From NCBI GenBank assembly GCA_019649035.1, contig BMAT01010809.1:6639-40447 (forward strand): a DNA stretch of 33,809 bases, read 5' to 3'. Position numbers and translations under genes: made by a program. The notes below the pieces were generated by a model. That model did no database searches. It saw only the letters and a program-made list of their open reading frames with translations, and was not told where the DNA came from. The stretch comes from Elysia marginata. Its lineage: Eukaryota > Mollusca > Gastropoda > Plakobranchidae. Positions 32,701-33,809 of the stretch are shown in pieces (position 1 is the first letter of the stretch; each line of letters begins with the position of its first letter).

Positions 32701-32724
32701 TTCCTGCACCTGCTCGAGGCATGC
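17718..32724 (-). CDS. SMARCD1: SMARCD (BAF60) subunit of the SWI/SNF chromatin-remodelling complex, 5'-partial, 14 exons
   Basis: Spliced coding region, complement join of 17718-17780, 18820-18921, 19471-19593, 20884-20964, 21450-21504, 22198-22295, 23053-23214, 24583-24684, 25024-25143, 27389-27448, 29067-29126, 29649-29771, 30496-30538 and 32625-32724. Every junction inside the window has AG/GT borders and the frame stays open for 429 residues plus TGA. Counting from the first methionine of the most upstream exon: a Pro/Met-rich N-terminal stretch (1-30), a basic patch [14 protein letters not shown] (34-47), the family signature [19 protein letters not shown] (51-69), the [21 protein letters not shown] region, a SWIB domain (about 203-278) and a C-terminal helical region with [18 protein letters not shown]. 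The family product is a nuclear accessory subunit that links transcription factors to the BRG1/BRM remodeller. Vertebrates have three paralogues and invertebrates usually one (Bap60 in flies), so the symbol means orthologue of SMARCD1/2/3. Human SMARCD1 is about 515 residues, so roughly 60-90 N-terminal residues are missing here and probably lie past 33809. Confidence 0.97.
17781..18819 (-). other. SMARCD intron 13
   Basis: Phase 0, GTAAGT...CCCAG. AT-rich with oligo(A) runs; no repeat or gene recognised. Confidence 0.85.
18820..18921 (-). CDS. SMARCD1: SMARCD exon [16 protein letters not shown] segment
   Basis: A 102-bp phase 0-0 exon, acceptor TTTTAAAAG|ACA, donor TTG|GTAAGT. It encodes [20 protein letters not shown] and then [14 protein letters not shown]. 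The first half is nearly identical to the family; the second half (usually PWAQEAVCRYFYSK) is more divergent. Confidence 0.96.
18922..19470 (-). other. SMARCD intron 12 with a 22-bp tandem pair
   Basis: Phase 0, GTGAGT...AAAAG. A 22-base unit containing AATTACTATACACCA occurs twice in tandem at about 19272-19315. Nothing else was recognised. Confidence 0.8.
19471..19593 (-). CDS. SMARCD1: SMARCD exon [18 protein letters not shown] helical segment
   Basis: A 123-bp phase 0-0 exon, acceptor CAAG|ATT preceded by a long pyrimidine tract, donor AAA|GTGAGT. Forty-one residues include [26 protein letters not shown] and SQTRDLK, all collinear with SMARCD1. The heptad spacing suggests a short coiled coil. 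Confidence 0.97.
19594..20293 (-). other. SMARCD intron 11, portion downstream of the gap
   Basis: AT-rich; no gene or repeat recognised apart from a short GA tract near 20205. Confidence 0.6.
20294..20378. other. Assembly gap (85 N)
   Basis: A run of 85 N in SMARCD intron 11, directly at the 3' end of a SINE. A repeat at this point may be why the assembly broke. Confidence 0.99.
20379..20545 (-). mobile_element. tRNA-derived SINE of a different family, cut by the N gap (intron 11)
   Basis: The minus strand starts GGGGCAGCG, then an A box (TGGCAGAGTGG within 20537-20522) and B box (GGTTCGATTCC, 20492-20482). The body contains TTGGGAAAGC and CACCTGTAAAATGGGTACC. The core differs from the other two SINEs. 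The 3' end and any target-site duplication are lost in the run of N that begins at 20378. Confidence 0.75.
20546..20883 (-). other. SMARCD intron 11, portion upstream of the SINE
   Basis: The + strand is purine-rich (GGGGTAAGG- and AGAAAGA-type stretches around 20590-20700). A 93-codon minus-strand frame has no family match. Confidence 0.6.
20884..20964 (-). CDS. SMARCD1: SMARCD exon [12 protein letters not shown] segment
   Basis: An 81-bp phase 0-0 exon, acceptor TTTCAAG|GAT, donor AAG|GTAGGA. It encodes [16 protein letters not shown] and then ISNLDSK. The C-terminal end starts a helix continued in the next exon. Confidence 0.96.
20965..21449 (-). other. SMARCD intron 10
   Basis: Phase 0; AT-rich, nothing else recognised. 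Confidence 0.8.
21450..21504 (-). CDS. SMARCD1: SMARCD exon [11 protein letters not shown] segment
   Basis: A 55-bp micro-exon, acceptor TTTCCTCAG|T, donor ATT|GTAAGT. One base completes the split codon, then 18 codons give [18 protein letters not shown], matching the family [18 protein letters not shown]. Confidence 0.96.
21505..22197 (-). other. SMARCD intron 9
   Basis: Phase 2, splitting a threonine codon (AC|T). AT-rich. The 95-codon plus-strand frame inside has no family resemblance. Confidence 0.8.
22198..22295 (-). CDS. SMARCD1: SMARCD exon I: SWIB domain end and following linker
   Basis: A 98-bp exon, acceptor AATGTAG|ATC, donor GTGAC|GTGAGT. It encodes [20 protein letters not shown] (end of SWIB), then [12 protein letters not shown], matching the family MPPEPIIINHVIS. 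It ends in phase 2; the split threonine codon is completed in the next exon. Confidence 0.97.
22296..23052 (-). other. SMARCD intron 8
   Basis: Phase 0, interrupting the SWIB domain. AT-rich, nothing else recognised. Confidence 0.85.
23053..23214 (-). CDS. SMARCD1: SMARCD exon H: SWIB domain, first part
   Basis: A 162-bp phase 0-0 exon, acceptor TTTCAG|CCC, donor CAG|GTGATG. It encodes 54 residues, including [13 protein letters not shown] and [13 protein letters not shown], the core of the SWIB fold that is related to the MDM2 p53-binding domain. The domain continues in the next exon. Confidence 0.98.
23360..23890 (+). pseudogene. Protein-like, GC-richer segment of unknown origin in intron 7
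   Basis: This stretch is less AT-rich than its surroundings. A plus-strand frame runs from after a TAG (23568-23570) to a TAG at 23787-23789 and contains [36 protein letters not shown] and a tail ending [13 protein letters not shown]. Upstream, another frame reads [19 protein letters not shown] before stopping. Hydrophobic runs followed by a Pro/Tyr-rich tail would suit the C-terminus of a small membrane protein (vaguely like LAPTM-type tails), and an ATTAAA follows near 23812. It may be a decayed retrocopy, a transposon piece or chance. I do not recognise the protein. Confidence 0.3.
23891..24582 (-). other. SMARCD intron 7, upstream portion with an unexplained 99-codon frame
   Basis: The minus-strand frame 23967-24266 is uninterrupted in AT-rich DNA and reads like protein (for example [19 protein letters not shown] and [17 protein letters not shown]). 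The family is not recognised and no splice sites place it in SMARCD. It may be a decayed gene or transposon piece. Confidence 0.3.
24583..24684 (-). CDS. SMARCD1: SMARCD exon [21 protein letters not shown] segment
   Basis: A 102-bp phase 0-0 exon, acceptor TTGACAG|TGG, donor CAA|GTGAGT. It encodes 34 residues with [14 protein letters not shown] and ends LLMLDYQ, directly before the SWIB domain. Confidence 0.97.
24685..25023 (-). other. SMARCD intron 6
   Basis: The shortest intron mapped (339 bp), phase 0. No embedded element seen. Confidence 0.85.
25024..25143 (-). CDS. SMARCD1: SMARCD exon [22 protein letters not shown] segment
   Basis: A 120-bp phase 0-0 exon, acceptor AATCAG|GCT, donor GAG|GTAAGT. 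Forty residues begin with a divergent linker ([12 protein letters not shown]), continue with [20 protein letters not shown] and end GLDNHLVE. Known family members usually read GPDNHLVE, so Leu replaces Pro here. Confidence 0.97.
25144..26000 (-). other. SMARCD intron 5, downstream portion
   Basis: AT-rich with A-rich runs near 25687-25720. No gene or element recognised. Confidence 0.65.
26001..26090. repeat. 45-bp tandem duplication in intron 5
   Basis: AGTTCAACAATATGTT...TGTCTACAGAATGCTG occurs twice (26001-26045 and 26046-26090) with about two differences. It ends 28 bases before the TTAA of the piggyBac derivative. Confidence 0.92.
26119..26773 (-). mobile_element. Internally deleted piggyBac-like DNA transposon in SMARCD intron 5
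   Basis: Both borders are TTAA (26119-26122 and 26770-26773), the piggyBac target-site duplication. Directly inside, the two ends are inverted copies: TTCACTGACTAC on the left (+ strand) and CTCACTGACTAC on the right (- strand), 11 of 12 matching. The minus strand carries an acidic, Asp/Glu-rich peptide like the N-terminal region of piggyBac transposases; the catalytic DDD core is absent. At 655 bp it is far shorter than an autonomous element (usually over 2 kb), so it is a non-autonomous deletion derivative. The subfamily cannot be named. Confidence 0.75.
26302..26493 (-). pseudogene. Remnant of piggyBac transposase N-terminal region
   Basis: The minus-strand frame is open from just after a TGA (26496-26494) to a TAA (26304-26302), with no usable start codon. 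It contains [20 protein letters not shown] followed by [12 protein letters not shown] and a Lys/Gly-rich run. An acidic stretch followed by a basic one is typical of the N-terminal region of piggyBac-family transposases. No part of the catalytic domain follows; the sequence passes into AT-rich DNA resembling a 3' UTR. Confidence 0.6.
26774..27388 (-). other. SMARCD intron 5, upstream portion
   Basis: AT-rich unique DNA between exon E and the piggyBac derivative; nothing recognised. Confidence 0.65.
27389..27448 (-). CDS. SMARCD1: SMARCD exon [14 protein letters not shown] segment
   Basis: A 60-bp phase 0-0 exon, acceptor TTTAG|GAA, donor GAT|GTAAGT. It encodes [20 protein letters not shown], matching the family block [13 protein letters not shown]. 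It lies between introns that carry the reverse-transcriptase fragment (upstream side) and the piggyBac derivative (downstream side). Confidence 0.97.
27449..27774 (-). other. SMARCD intron 4, downstream portion
   Basis: AT-rich spacer between exon E and the reverse-transcriptase fragment; nothing recognised. Confidence 0.65.
27775..28270 (+). pseudogene. CR1/L2-type non-LTR reverse-transcriptase fragment in SMARCD intron 4
   Basis: Plus-strand translation gives [20 protein letters not shown], then [15 protein letters not shown] and a [20 protein letters not shown] stretch, ending LRPI before a stop at 28036. After frame changes and stops the homology resumes with [21 protein letters not shown] and, near 28205-28260, [13 protein letters not shown]. 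The last is reverse-transcriptase motif A (LDLSxAFDxIDH), which carries a catalytic aspartate. The fragment lacks the endonuclease and the YxDD region, so it is truncated at both ends and dead. It lies antisense to SMARCD. Confidence 0.85.
28537..28569. repeat. 11-bp perfect palindrome within a GAGGGCT-rich patch (intron 4)
   Basis: Arms CCAAGCCCTCA and TGAGGGCTTGG surround 11 bases. The motif GAGGGCT recurs at about 28466, 28511, 28521 and 28560, suggesting a small repeat of unknown family. Confidence 0.75.
28785..28809. repeat. 9-bp perfect inverted repeat, intron 4
   Basis: GGACAATCA and TGATTGTCC with a 7-base loop (GACGGGA), in a locally GC-richer patch; possibly transposon debris. Confidence 0.7.
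29067..29126 (-). CDS. SMARCD1: SMARCD exon [14 protein letters not shown] segment
   Basis: A 60-bp phase 0-0 exon, acceptor TTTCAG|CAA, donor GAG|GTGAGT. It encodes [20 protein letters not shown]. The first 13 residues match SMARCD1; the tail starts the acidic variable linker. Confidence 0.97.
29127..29648 (-). other. SMARCD intron 3
   Basis: Phase 0, AT-rich, nothing else recognised. Confidence 0.85.
29649..29771 (-). CDS. SMARCD1: SMARCD exon [20 protein letters not shown] signature
   Basis: A 123-bp exon with phase 0 on both sides, acceptor GCCAG|GTG and donor AAG|GTTACA. It encodes 41 residues beginning [15 protein letters not shown] and ending QEVLKRPMK. This is one of the best conserved parts of the family and identifies the gene without ambiguity. 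Confidence 0.97.
29772..30495 (-). other. SMARCD intron 2
   Basis: Phase 0, AT-rich, with a C run at about 29850-29858. Nothing else recognised. Confidence 0.85.
30496..30538 (-). CDS. SMARCD1: SMARCD exon B: basic [14 protein letters not shown] segment
   Basis: A 43-bp micro-exon, too short to stand out as an open frame. The acceptor is TTTCAG, the donor AGA|GTAAGT. One base completes the serine codon left by the upstream exon, then 14 codons give [14 protein letters not shown], nearly identical to the vertebrate [13 protein letters not shown] stretch. The lysine-rich patch may serve nuclear import (inference). Confidence 0.95.
30539..32624 (-). other. SMARCD intron 1 as numbered in this window
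   Basis: Phase 2, 2086 bp. It holds a region of scattered ATT/ATC/TAC triplets (about 30950-31440) that gives meaningless open frames. No element or gene recognised. Confidence 0.75.
32625..32724 (-). CDS. SMARCD1: SMARCD exon A (most upstream exon seen): Pro/Met-rich N-terminal segment
   Basis: The acceptor is a pyrimidine-rich tract ending CACTGTCAG; the donor reads TC|GTAAGT. The exon opens with two bases of a split codon, then encodes 32 residues including [17 protein letters not shown]. This matches the low-complexity proline/methionine/glycine N-terminal part of BAF60 proteins, and DRKRPA resembles the SRKRPAP stretch of SMARCD1. The internal ATG at the exon start is unlikely to be the true start, because a good acceptor lies directly upstream and family members carry more N-terminal sequence. 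The downstream junction is phase 2. Confidence 0.85.
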
Positions 32725-33809
32725 CTGACAGTGGAGAAAAATACAGATTGAATATTGGCTGAAGGTAATCTGTTAGCTGGTTATCCATTGACATGTCATT
32801 TTCGTTATGATAAAGGCTAAACAAGAAGAAGAGACAGAATCCGTGACTCTAGCAACATAACGCTAGACAACCTGTGACACAAGGGCCACTCAACTTTTTC
32901 TTTTCTCTCTCCAAAATATGCTATCCTTGCAAAGGAGTTAATTGTAAAAGTTTTTGCAATACCTATTAAGACTTTCACACGATGTTAGTATCAATACAGC
33001 TACAGCCTTATAGTGAGCTGGACTTGCCCAACAATTGTGGCAAAACCTTTTCTGAGTTCTGGTAAATATGACTCTATTTTACATTAACTAAATGCTTGAA
33101 TATTTTCAATTTTTCAATATCACTTACAAAAGAAGCTTTCCTAGGCAAATTTAAGAGTTAAGTCATAACTTGGTATACCAATTTTCTAAAATAAAATGAT
33201 TTGAATAACAATTAATGGTTGAAACAATAAAAGTGAGGCTACAAACAATGTTTTACTAGACAAAGATAAATTTGGACAATATATCGCTTATAAATTCAAT
33301 TCATGAAGGAACATACAACAAACGAAAAAAGTTCTTTCATTAAAATTTCACTTCCTATATGCCCGAGTTTTCAGAGCAAAAGCAATATTTAAAAAAATAA
33401 AAATAATTAAACAGAGAATAAATGAAAAATGCTAACGCAGTAACTTTCGCTGAGGAAAAAATACTTTTAAAACAAACTGAAATTAAAACAACAGGAAGCT
33501 TTATAAAACAAACTGCACCAAACTTTTATTTACTTGATATAACGTAGACTTTAACAACTGTGAAAAAAGAGGTTAAGAGCAAATTCAAATGTTTTATGAC
33601 AGTAAAACATGCCAGCGTCATCAATTTCATACTTTGAGGTAGGAAAGTAAGTTTCTCTCCTGTAATAAAACTGAAGAAAAAAAATAAGTTCTTGACGAAA
33701 CCAAAAATAATTTAAATTCTGTTGTTAAAATTTTTTTTTCAGCTTTCTTTGAAGAGCAGTTTCAAACTTGAAATCTATATCATTTTTTAACTTGGGTGCC
33801 CCTTTTAAA
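32725..33809 (-). other. Upstream intron (or 5' region) of SMARCD
   Basis: AT-rich throughout. No Pro/Gly-rich coding stretch, CpG-rich promoter or start codon in good context was seen on the minus strand, so the first exon(s) probably lie past the window edge. Confidence 0.6.

Noticed and set aside
1-33809. CRISPR array or bacterial-type operon
   Set aside because: The tandem repeats are simple microsatellites without unique spacers, and the gene has spliceosomal introns.

Overview
This window looks like animal nuclear DNA, most likely from a lophotrochozoan and probably a gastropod mollusc. The evidence is a spliced gene with GT-AG introns, AT-rich spacers, tRNA-derived SINEs, long GA/GATA/TAG microsatellites, and a protein closely matching animal BAF60 proteins. 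The species cannot be named from the sequence alone. An 85-base run of N (20294-20378) marks an assembly gap.

Right half (about 16.2-32.7 kb, minus strand): one gene, the SMARCD (BAF60) subunit of the SWI/SNF (BAF/PBAF) chromatin-remodelling complex. Fourteen coding exons were mapped by translating the minus strand and requiring AG/GT borders and a continuous reading frame. They encode the last 429 residues and the stop codon. The extreme N-terminus and the promoter are not found and probably lie beyond position 33809. Eleven of the 13 introns are phase 0. A putative 3' UTR of about 1.5 kb holds two exact Pumilio-type motifs and ends near an AATAAA signal at 16265-16270.

The introns carry foreign DNA: a CR1/L2-type reverse-transcriptase fragment (intron 4), an internally deleted piggyBac-like element with TTAA borders, matching ends and a piece of its transposase (intron 5), a protein-like segment of unknown origin (intron 7), and a tRNA-derived SINE that runs into the N gap (intron 11).

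Left half (1 to about 16 kb): no supportable gene. It holds trinucleotide-rich DNA, a (CT)n-(CTAT)n array, an intact SINE with a 14-bp target-site duplication (3899-4177), a second decayed SINE on the other strand sharing part of the same core (about 13990-14225), a dense microsatellite cluster (10.15-11.65 kb), a perfect 26-bp inverted repeat (1363-1475) and a long imperfect hairpin just past the end of the SMARCD gene (16004-16115).

No operon-like or new multi-gene system is visible. The most informative items beyond the main gene are the piggyBac deletion derivative, the SINE pair, the two hairpin-forming sequences and the unexplained protein-like stretch in intron 7.
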